Below, piece by piece: positions 34,343 to 40,990 of a DNA stretch of 64,000 nucleotides. The DNA is from Tessaracoccus sp. Its GTDB lineage: Bacteria; Actinomycetota; Actinomycetes; Propionibacteriales; Propionibacteriaceae. The translations under genes and the position numbers were made by a program. The stretch is from assembly GCF_016714275.1 (NCBI RefSeq), contig NZ_JADJNP010000004.1, positions 62,001-126,000 of the forward strand, given 5' to 3'. Every line of letters starts with the position of its first letter. The stretch's first letter is position 1. The notes beneath the pieces are model-generated. The model was not told where the DNA came from. It was given only the letters and a program-made list of their open reading frames with translations, and ran no database searches.

Positions 34343-34462
34343 ATGATTCGAAAGCTCTTCTGGGTGCTGGCGCTCGTCGCCATCGCGTGCACTGTGACCG
34401 GCGTCGTCGACAGTTCCGCGGCGCGCCGCCGCCGCGAGCTGTGGTCCGAGGCCACCGACTGA
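34343..34462 (+). CDS. DLW-39 family small protein
   Basis: A 39-residue protein: a single hydrophobic helix (KLFWVLALVAIACTVTGVV) followed by a basic patch (ARRRR) and the conserved end ELWSEATD. The acidic-Leu-Trp tail is the hallmark of the DLW-39 family of Actinomycetota, whose function is unknown. Homologues often lie near gyrA and tRNA genes, but here it stands between a two-component operon and a kinase gene. It is too short for most ORF callers. Confidence 0.65.
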   Translation: MIRKLFWVLALVAIACTVTGVVDSSAARRRRELWSEATD

Positions 34463-34511
34463 TCTCGACCCACAGGTGGCTTCGGCAGGCCCCGGTCGAC
34501 AGACTGGGGAA

Positions 34512-35057
34512 ATGAGTTCGGAAACCGCGTCGCTCGCGTTCGTCGTCATCATCGGACCGCAGGCTTCGGGGAAGAGCACTCTCTCGTCGGCCCTTGCTGC
34601 GGAACTTCGCCGTCGGGGCGAATGGGTAGCGCTCGTCGAACTCGACCAGATTGCGGCGATGGCCCTCCCGACGCTTCCTGGGTGGGACACGGCGCACCGC
34701 ATCTTCGAGACGGTCGTCAGTTCCTGGCTGCGCTCCGAGCTGACCTGCGTGGTGGCGGAGGGCTCGGGTTCGGCTGAGGAGGTGTTGGGGCTGCGGGCCC
34801 AGGCACCAGAGGGTGTCGTCCCGGTCACGGTGGCCACGACGAGTTCGTTTGACGTCGCGTTCTCGCGGGCCCAAGACGACCCGACGCGAGGAGTCTCGCG
34901 AGAACACGGCTTCCTCAGCGGGGTCTACGTGCGCTGGCCCGGCGAGTTGGCGGCCATCGCCCCAGACCTGGTGATCGACACGAGCACCGTCAGCGTCGAC
35001 CAAGGTGTCGGCCTCATCCGGACGGCGATCGCGAAGGCGCGGGCCCGCCTAGCATAG
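34512..35057 (+). CDS. P-loop ATPase/kinase-like protein
   Basis: The Walker A motif GPQASGKST sits at residues 15-23, and the 181-residue size fits small kinases of the AAA_33/adenylylsulfate-kinase-like group. The substrate is unknown. ATG 34512 is chosen over the in-frame ATG 34476 because homologous proteins start a few residues before the first beta strand and a GGGGAA site precedes it. It lies 6 bp before a methyltransferase gene, so they probably share a transcript. Confidence 0.75.
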   Translation: MSSETASLAFVVIIGPQASGKSTLSSALAAELRRRGEWVALVELDQIAAMALPTLPGWDTAHRIFETVVSSWLRSELTCVVAEGSGSAEEVLGLRAQAPEGVVPVTVATTSSFDVAFSRAQDDPTRGVSREHGFLSGVYVRWPGELAAIAPDLVIDTSTVSVDQGVGLIRTAIAKARARLA

Positions 35058-35063
35058 GGACGC

Positions 35064-35765
35064 ATGGCTGAGGGATACGACGACTTTGCGGCCGACTACG
35101 TCGCGGAGAACGATGCGAGTCTGCTGAACAACTACTACGAGCGGCCAGCCATGCTGGACCTCCTTGGTGACGTCGTCGGGCGTCGGATCCTCGATGTCGG
35201 TTGCGGCAGCGGCGCGCTGTCTGTCGCGCTGCGCGAACGCGGCGCGGAGGTCGTCGGGTTCGACGCCAGCGCGGCCATGATCGACGTCGCGCGCGAGCGG
35301 CTGGGGGACGAAGCCGACCTTCGGGTGGCCGACCTCGGCGATCCTCTGCCCTACAACGACGCGGCGTTCGACGACGTCGCCGCCTCACTCGTCTTGCACT
35401 ACCTCCGCGACTGGCGGGAGCCTCTGGCAGAGTTGCGCCGCCTGCTCAAGCCCGGCGGTCGTCTTGTCGTCTCGGTCAACCACCCCTTCGTCTTCCCGTT
35501 CACCGTCGAGGGAGCGAAGTACTTCCCCATAGTGGAGTTCCCCATGGAAGTGACCGTCAACGGGCGAGAGGTGGTCCTTCATACCTGGCATCGACCTCTA
35601 CACGCGATGGTGGATGCGTTCACGGAAGCAGGCTTCCGTATCATGACGATTGGCGAGCCCCCGGTCGCATCCGACACTCCCGACGAACTGCTCCCCCAGA
35701 ACGGCGCGACCAGGTTCGTCTCGTTCATCTTCTTCGTCCTCGAGAGCTTGAGGCGTCCCGACTAG
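35064..35765 (+). CDS. Class I SAM-dependent methyltransferase
   Basis: The SAM-binding motif ILDVGCGSGALS (motif I), D in GFDAS (motif II region) and LLKPGGRLVVSV (motif III/post-III) are present. The family is the UbiE/Methyltransf_11 type. The substrate cannot be told. The 233-residue length is typical. It follows the kinase-like gene after 6 bp and converges on the dihydrofolate reductase gene across a repeat-bearing gap. Confidence 0.85.
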   Translation: MAEGYDDFAADYVAENDASLLNNYYERPAMLDLLGDVVGRRILDVGCGSGALSVALRERGAEVVGFDASAAMIDVARERLGDEADLRVADLGDPLPYNDAAFDDVAASLVLHYLRDWREPLAELRRLLKPGGRLVVSVNHPFVFPFTVEGAKYFPIVEFPMEVTVNGREVVLHTWHRPLHAMVDAFTEAGFRIMTIGEPPVASDTPDELLPQNGATRFVSFIFFVLESLRRPD

Positions 35766-35852
35766 CGTCGAAGGCTTTGAGGTGCTCCGCCGGTCGGTCG
35801 CTTCCCGTCCGCCGGAGCTTCTGCTCAGAAGGATTTCCGGGTCGACTCGCGC

Positions 35853-35876
35853 CGGGTGCGCGGCTCAAGGAACGAT
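35853..35876. repeat. Single copy of the dispersed repeat between convergent genes
   Basis: CGCGGCTCAAGGAACGATCG matches the GGCTCAAGGAACGAT core found at 21010 and 51343. It is a lone half-element. The rest of 35766-35889 shows no feature. Confidence 0.7.
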
Positions 35877-35889
35877 CGCTCTGCGGCGG

Positions 35890-36384
35890 TCAGGGCTTCT
35901 GCCGACGCAGATAGTGCACGAAGGCGAAACCGTCGCGCTGTTCCCGGGCGATCTCCTGCCACTCCGCCGGCTCGACGGTCGGGAAGAAGACCGTCCCCGG
36001 GGCTTCCGCTTCCACTTCGGTAACGGCCAGTTCCGTGAGTTCCGGCCATGCCTCCAGGTAGATCTGGCCGCCGCCGGCGACATAGATCGTGTCGTCCAGC
36101 GAGCGGGCCAGGTCGAGCGCCGCTCCCAGGCTGGGCACCGCATAGCCGATGGCTCGGTCATCGGCGGGAAGCCCGACGCGTTCGGGGTGGGTAGTGACCA
36201 CGATCGTCGTACGACCGGACAGCCACCGGCCGATGGCCTCGTGGGTGCGCCTCCCTACGATCATCGGATGGCCGTTCGTCACTCGCTTGTAGCGCGCCCA
36301 GTCCTCGGCAATCTGGAAGGGTTGGCCGTTGCCGTCTCCGATCACGCCGTTGGAGCCGACGATCGCGATGCCGATGATCCGCAT
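35890..36384 (-). CDS. folA: Dihydrofolate reductase
   Basis: A 164-residue DHFR with the expected IIGIAIVGSNGVIGDGN start, the folate/NADPH motif MIVGRRTHEAIG and the YVAGGGQIY loop. It reduces dihydrofolate to tetrahydrofolate. The usual partner thyA is not adjacent. The gene instead follows galE by 17 bp on the same strand. The residue corresponding to the folate carboxylate-binding acid appears as D in EDWARYK. An RNA-level link with galE is likely but unusual. Confidence 0.88.
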   Translation of the reverse strand: MRIIGIAIVGSNGVIGDGNGQPFQIAEDWARYKRVTNGHPMIVGRRTHEAIGRWLSGRTTIVVTTHPERVGLPADDRAIGYAVPSLGAALDLARSLDDTIYVAGGGQIYLEAWPELTELAVTEVEAEAPGTVFFPTVEPAEWQEIAREQRDGFAFVHYLRRQKP

Positions 36385-36401
36385 CCGGGATGCCGCCAGC
36401 G

Positions 36402-37391
36402 CTAGTAGCCCAGCATCTCCTTGCGGACGGGGAGCCAGGCGATCGCGTCACGCACGGCCTCCTGCTCGCTCAGCTTGGCCTCCCAGCCGAGGACGTCGCG
36501 GGCCTTCGACGACACGGTGTAGACGCCGGCGACGTCGCCCGGGCGGGGCGGGCCGAAGGTGATCTTCAGTGGGTCGCCGGAGATGGCCTCGAACGACGCC
36601 GCGAGCTCCTTGACGGTCACGCCGTTGCCCGTGCCGATGTTGAACACCTGGTAGGCGTTGTCGGCCGTCGCGGCGTCGAAGCCCTCAATGGCGGCGACGT
36701 GGGCCTTCGCCAGGTCCCAGACATGGATGAAGTCGCGGATGCCGGAGCCGTCTCGAGTGGGCCAGTCGACGCCGGTGACAGTGAACGTCTCGCCGTTCGA
36801 CCAGGCCTCGAGCAGCTTCGCCAGCACGTGCGACGGCTTCTCCAGCTGCTGACCCGAGCGCAGCTGCGGGTCCGTGCCGATGGGGTTGAAGTAGCGCAGG
36901 CTCAGCACCTTCACGGCGCTCGCTTTCGTGAAGTCCTCAAGGATCAGCTCGACCATGAACTTCGTCCGCGCGTACGGCGACCCCGGCTGCAGCGGCGACG
37001 CCTCCGTCACGACGAAGTTCTCGTCCGGCGCATAGATCGACGCCGACGAGCTGAACAGGAACCGCGGCACGTTGTTGCGCTCCAGCGCCTTCAGCAGCGT
37101 GACGGTCTTCGACACGTTGTTCTCGTAATAGCCCAGCGGATCGGACACGGACTCGGGCACGACGATCTTCGCGGCGCAGTGCACCACGGCGTCGATGCGG
37201 TGCTCGGCGAAGATCCGGTCGAGGAGCGCGTCGTCGGCGATGTCGCCGTCGTAGAGGACACGGTCGCCGACGAACTCCCGCCGGCCGGTCGAGAAGTCGT
37301 CGAGGATGACGACCTGATGGCCCGCATCCTCGCAGGCCGACGCGACTGTGCTTCCGATGTACCCGGCACCGCCGGTGATGAGGACGAGCAT
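36402..37391 (-). CDS. galE: UDP-glucose 4-epimerase
   Basis: The extended SDR enzyme interconverts UDP-glucose and UDP-galactose. The NAD motif TGGAGYIGS is at residues 6-14, the active-site S region SSSASIY at 114-120, and Y140-ARTK144 is the catalytic YxxxK. The 329-residue length is normal. ATG 37391 has an AAGGA site; a 19-residue upstream extension is not conserved-looking. Together with rfbB it supplies sugars for surface glycans. Confidence 0.93.
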   Translation of the reverse strand: MLVLITGGAGYIGSTVASACEDAGHQVVILDDFSTGRREFVGDRVLYDGDIADDALLDRIFAEHRIDAVVHCAAKIVVPESVSDPLGYYENNVSKTVTLLKALERNNVPRFLFSSSASIYAPDENFVVTEASPLQPGSPYARTKFMVELILEDFTKASAVKVLSLRYFNPIGTDPQLRSGQQLEKPSHVLAKLLEAWSNGETFTVTGVDWPTRDGSGIRDFIHVWDLAKAHVAAIEGFDAATADNAYQVFNIGTGNGVTVKELAASFEAISGDPLKITFGPPRPGDVAGVYTVSSKARDVLGWEAKLSEQEAVRDAIAWLPVRKEMLGY

Positions 37392-37467
37392 CTGCTTCCT
37401 TCTCTCAAGGGTCGCTCTCATCCTAGATGAGTCCAGTGGTTTCAACACGAGTCACGGTCGACTTCGT

Positions 37468-37547
37468 GATCGTGCTTCGCACTGCAACGCCTTCCTTGGC
37501 CTCGGCAGTCGAGCAAGCTCGACTGCCCTCGGCCTTCGTCGGCGTGG
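37468..37547. repeat. Inverted copy of the 22184 repeat module
   Basis: This is the reverse complement of the 22184-22262 module at about 85% identity, with the shared palindrome GAGCAAGCTC. It is flanked by GGTTTCAACACG and, further on, ATCAACCAGCG. The rest of the 37392-37724 gap has no coding frame I can support. Confidence 0.85.
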
Positions 37548-37724
37548 ATGTGCCCCGCCTCCGCCGGATTGAGCCAGGCCGCTGCGCGCAGCGCCGTGCC
37601 TGCGTCGAAATCAACCAGCGATCGGCCATCGGCTCGATCAGTGGTCGCCCTCTGCCGATCAACAGGTTCGGGTTGTCTCGGTCGAGTCCGTCAACTGAGT
37701 GACGAAACCTGCCGAGACAGCGAG

Positions 37725-38030
37725 TCAACTCGCCAGGTAGAGGTCGAGGGCGCGGCGCATCACATCCGATGCGCTGACGTGGTCTTGCGCCGCGCGCGCC
37801 CTGATCGCTGCGGCGCGAGACTGATCCAGCCGGACGGTCACGGTCTGCGCTGCCTCCTTCTTGCCGACGGTGCGAGGCCGGCCAACTGGACGCACCCGCA
37901 CTCCGGGACACCCCGCCTCCGCGTTCGCCACGAGGCGTTCGATGACCTCGTCGGTCACAGGCACCCCATCGATGATTCCCCAGATGCCGTCGTCCGGTCG
38001 GCGTGCAATCAAGTCGTCGTGTTCGCTCAT
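37725..38030 (-). CDS. Putative ribbon-helix-helix antitoxin
   Basis: A 101-residue protein whose C-terminal end (TVTVRLDQSRAAAIRARAAQ to the ALDLYLAS end) looks like a ribbon-helix-helix DNA-binding domain of the CopG/Arc type. The N-terminal half carries a GRPRTVGKK basic segment. ATG 38030 overlaps the stop of the upstream small gene by 4 bp (ATGA), a typical toxin-antitoxin arrangement with the toxin first. Confidence 0.7.
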   Translation of the reverse strand: MSEHDDLIARRPDDGIWGIIDGVPVTDEVIERLVANAEAGCPGVRVRPVGRPRTVGKKEAAQTVTVRLDQSRAAAIRARAAQDHVSASDVMRRALDLYLAS

Positions 38031-38338
38031 CGTCCCCTACCCCTTTCCACCAAATCGATCATGTGCTGACGCGCCGCCATCGCGTGGATGATCAGGACCC
38101 GTTGTTGGCCGAACACCAAGGCGATCAGATCCACGGGCATACCTGTTGTACTGTCGAACCCGATTCGGAGCAGACGTTGAGGTTCGGCATCGTCGAGTTG
38201 GCACTCGAGCTGCCCACCGGATACCCATGCTGCGTGGACTCGGGACGCGGACAGCCCGTGCTTCAGTGCCGACTGATGCACGGTCGATCGCGCATAAATA
38301 TCGTAACACGAATTCTCTTCTGGTTCGAAGGCCCGCAT
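38027..38338 (-). CDS. Putative type II toxin, 103 residues
   Basis: A small basic protein with HQSALKHGLS near the N-terminus and RIGFDSTTGMPVDLIALVFG followed by VLIIHAMAARQHM. This pattern fits a group of actinobacterial toxins of the RelE/BrnT-like superfamily (SARKHG and IIHAM-x-AR motifs). It overlaps the antitoxin gene by 4 bp. I did not find a clear promoter palindrome upstream (38339-38454). Confidence 0.65.
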   Translation of the reverse strand: MRAFEPEENSCYDIYARSTVHQSALKHGLSASRVHAAWVSGGQLECQLDDAEPQRLLRIGFDSTTGMPVDLIALVFGQQRVLIIHAMAARQHMIDLVERGRGR

Positions 38339-38454
38339 ATCAGCGTTATGTCCAAAGTAGGGTCAGATCCACCACCTCCGAGCAGATCTGTGGACAAGTT
38401 CCCCTGGCGACCCGCGCGACGGTCCCGAGACGTGCGGGGCACCGGGTAGCTCAA

Positions 38455-39444
38455 CTAGCCTTCGGCGGCGGGGTGGAAGCGGCGGGCGAGGAGCGCGGCG
38501 ACCCAGACCGCCGCCGCGGTGACCGCCGCGGCCACGCTCGTGATCACGATCCGCTGCATGTCGCCGACGTACAACTCGGTCCCCTCGAACGTGAGCAGGA
38601 TCACCGAGACGGTCACCACCGTCGTGTACAGCCAATAGGCCGCGCCGCCCAAGAGGAGAGGAACCGACAGGAGCGTCGCGGCGACGCCGAGCAGCGTCGC
38701 TCGCACCTCGCCAGGGACGAGCGTGGCGAGCACGGCCGCCGCCGTGCCGCCAAGGATGGTTCCGAGGATGCGGCCGTTGATCTTCTGGGCGGTGTCGGCG
38801 TGGGCCGGCTGCAGGATCATCGCGATCGTCATGACCGCCCACCAGGCGTTCGTGCCGCGGAACCACACCAGGCACACAAGGGTGAACGCGCCGCACAGCA
38901 CGGCGAGGATCGTTCCGTACGGCAACGTCGTCGGCCCGACGACGGGAGGAAGCCGCACACCTCGCAGTATCACGGCGGTGGCTCCAACCGCCCACAAGCT
39001 GGCGAGAAGGACCATCCCAGCGAGAAGGAAAGCCGTGGTCGCCAGTGGCAGATGCGAGCCGAGAACGTGAAGAACCCGCGAAGGATCGACGAGCAGGTAG
39101 GCGGTGAACGCGATCGTTGACGCCCCGATCGGATGCAGCCCCCGCGGCGACAACGCACCCGTCGCGAACGCCAACGCCACCACCAGCGCGGTGCCGAGCA
39201 CGGGCAACAGCGCGCCCGAGCCGGTGGTGAACACCGCCACAACAGCGACGACGACGCTCGCACCGCCCGCGGTGAGCATCGCCCTCGGGCCGGACGCCGC
39301 GGCGGAAAGGGTCGGCAGCATGCCCAGCACCAGGATTCCCGTCGCAGCCGATGCCGACGACAGCGACAGCGCCACAACCGGCAACAGCGCCACGAGGACG
39401 GTCGCCATCACCCGCGGGAGGAGATTCTGCGGCGGTTGTCCCAT
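38455..39444 (-). CDS. FUSC-family membrane protein (aromatic acid exporter-like)
   Basis: A 329-residue protein with about ten hydrophobic helices. The central RGTNAWWAVMTIAMILQP and GRILGTILGG motifs resemble the FUSC/ArAE domain of putative aromatic or fusaric acid efflux proteins. The substrate is unknown. ATG 39444 is chosen because an upstream frame extension of 70 residues is antisense to the next gene. It is divergent from the metallo-hydrolase gene with only 25 bp between, so their promoters must overlap coding sequence. Confidence 0.75.
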   Translation of the reverse strand: MGQPPQNLLPRVMATVLVALLPVVALSLSSASAATGILVLGMLPTLSAAASGPRAMLTAGGASVVVAVVAVFTTGSGALLPVLGTALVVALAFATGALSPRGLHPIGASTIAFTAYLLVDPSRVLHVLGSHLPLATTAFLLAGMVLLASLWAVGATAVILRGVRLPPVVGPTTLPYGTILAVLCGAFTLVCLVWFRGTNAWWAVMTIAMILQPAHADTAQKINGRILGTILGGTAAAVLATLVPGEVRATLLGVAATLLSVPLLLGGAAYWLYTTVVTVSVILLTFEGTELYVGDMQRIVITSVAAAVTAAAVWVAALLARRFHPAAEG

Positions 39445-39469
39445 GAGGGAAGGGTAATAGGGTCGAGGC

Positions 39470-40108
39470 ATGAGCGCGCGCATTGAGAAGGTCCTGACCG
39501 CCGGGAACTCCGACCCCGCCGGACCGCCCATCCACGAGAACAACACGTGGCTGATCGGCGACGATACGGAGGTCGTCGTCATCGACCCGGCCCACGACGC
39601 CGACGCCGTCGATGAGGCGGTGGACGGCCGCCGCGTCGTCGCGGTGCTGATCACGCACGGCCACTGGGACCACGTCCGCGAAGCCGCGCTGTTCGCCGCC
39701 CGGCACGGCCTCGTCGCGCGGATGAACCCCTCGGATCAGTTCCTCTGGGCCGATGAACTCGACGACGCGCCTTTCGACGCCCTTGCCGACGGCGAGCGCG
39801 TCGCCGTCGCCGGGGTCGAGGTGGTCGCGATGCACACCCCCGGGCACACGCCGGGATCGACGTCGTTCCTGGTCGTCGGCCCGGTGAAAGGCGCGCCAGG
39901 CGTGGTGTTCACAGGCGACACGCTCTTCCCCGGAGGCCCGGGAGCGACGAGATGGGGGTACTCGAGCTTCGACCAGTTGCTGTCGTCGATCGCCGACACG
40001 CTGTTCGTGCAGCCTGCGGACACCGTCGTCCACCCGGGCCACGGGGCGTCGACGACGATCGGCGCCGAGCGCGAGCACCTAGATGAGTGGCGCGCCCGGG
40101 GTTGGTAA
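39470..40108 (+). CDS. MBL-fold metallo-hydrolase
   Basis: A 212-residue metallo-beta-lactamase-fold protein of the glyoxalase II-like type. Metal ligands are visible in THGHWDH, HTPGHTPGS, FTGDTLF and HPGHG. It probably hydrolyses a thioester such as a mycothiol or glutathione-type adduct, though the substrate is not determined. Its gene is divergent from the FUSC gene and converges on a TetR gene. Confidence 0.88.
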   Translation: MSARIEKVLTAGNSDPAGPPIHENNTWLIGDDTEVVVIDPAHDADAVDEAVDGRRVVAVLITHGHWDHVREAALFAARHGLVARMNPSDQFLWADELDDAPFDALADGERVAVAGVEVVAMHTPGHTPGSTSFLVVGPVKGAPGVVFTGDTLFPGGPGATRWGYSSFDQLLSSIADTLFVQPADTVVHPGHGASTTIGAEREHLDEWRARGW

Positions 40109-40145
40109 CCCGCTGGGGCGTCGCTGCCCGGATGAGTATGTCTAG

Positions 40146-40236
40146 TCGAGCGCCATGGAAATTTGACGCACAGTTGCCCTCTTTGTGCTCGATTGGGCAC
40201 AGAAGGGGCCTCCATGCGTCAAAACTCCATGGACTG
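40146..40236. repeat. Large imperfect palindrome between convergent genes
   Basis: CCATGG-AAATTTGACGCA near the left end pairs with TGCGTCAAAACTCCATGG near the right. Inside, CCCTCTTTGTGC pairs with GCACAGAAGGGG. The resulting structure is a long two-level stem. It differs from the GGTTGAGCC family. A terminator for both convergent genes or a small mobile palindrome are both possible. Confidence 0.7.
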
Positions 40237-40281
40237 TTGCGGCCAAACCAGGGGAGGCGGGGCTCAACCCGGCGGCGCGGC

Positions 40282-40890
40282 TTAACCCGCGGTGGTGCGC
40301 GGGGTGGTGAACTGGCGGGCGACCAGGCCGATCAGTTCGGTGATGCGGCAGCTGCGGGGCGCGGCGAGGTCGTCGCCCCAGAGGAAGCTTGCGTCGTGAA
40401 GGGCATCGAAGATGTCGATCAGGTCGTCGACGCTTGCGAGGGGCTCGAGGCCCAGGCGTTCGGCGGCGGCATCGAGCACGGCCGCGAACTGCGGACGAAG
40501 CTCCTGGCGGAGGATGGCCAGCCGACGCTGCAGCGCCGGGTCGCGGCGGCCGCGCAGGCGGATCTCGAGCGTCGTCGTGTAGGCCTCAGGGGAGACCATC
40601 TTGACCGCGAGCAGGCGGTTGATGGCGTCGTCGAGGCCGATCCCCTCGGGCAGGTTCGCGACGTCGGCCTGAAAACGCGCCATCGTCGCCCGATGCGTTT
40701 CCTCTAACAGGGCGAGGATCAGCGCGTCCTTGTCCTCGAAGTTCGAGTAGAACGCACCGCGGGTGAAGCCCGCCGCCTCCGAGATCTGCTCGACGCTCGT
40801 GGCGTCGATCCCATGACGCGCGAACTCGCCCACCGCCGCCTGGATGAGCCGTCGACGCGTCGCCTCCCGGCGCGGCGTGGTCTCTGACAT
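40282..40890 (-). CDS. TetR-family transcriptional repressor
   Basis: A 202-residue regulator with an N-terminal HTH (RREATRRRLIQAAVGEFARH, then TSVEQISEAAGFTRGAFYSNFEDKDAL) and a C-terminal ligand domain. It is divergent from the MmpL-YhgE pair and separated by 100 bp that contains palindromic sites, so it very likely controls both itself and those transporters. The TAA stop falls in a GGGTTAAGCC variant of the dispersed repeat, giving the ending TTAG. Confidence 0.88.
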   Translation of the reverse strand: MSETTPRREATRRRLIQAAVGEFARHGIDATSVEQISEAAGFTRGAFYSNFEDKDALILALLEETHRATMARFQADVANLPEGIGLDDAINRLLAVKMVSPEAYTTTLEIRLRGRRDPALQRRLAILRQELRPQFAAVLDAAAERLGLEPLASVDDLIDIFDALHDASFLWGDDLAAPRSCRITELIGLVARQFTTPRTTAG

Positions 40891-40910
40891 ACCCCCACCC
40901 TATCGCTCCC

Positions 40911-40976
40911 GATACAGAGTTGCATCGAAACCGATACAAGGTTGTATGCTCAGGTTGGATTCAGTTCTGTATCGAA
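40911..40976. promoter_or_regulatory. TetR operator candidates between the regulator and mmpL
   Basis: ATACAAGGTTGTAT (40934-40947) is a perfect palindrome. A related imperfect copy, GATACAGAGTTGCATC, lies at 40911-40926, and a half site TTCTGTATCG at about 40965-40974. The spacing suggests several regulator dimers binding cooperatively between the divergent promoters. Confidence 0.7.
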
Positions 40977-40990
40977 ACCCAGGGGGCAAG

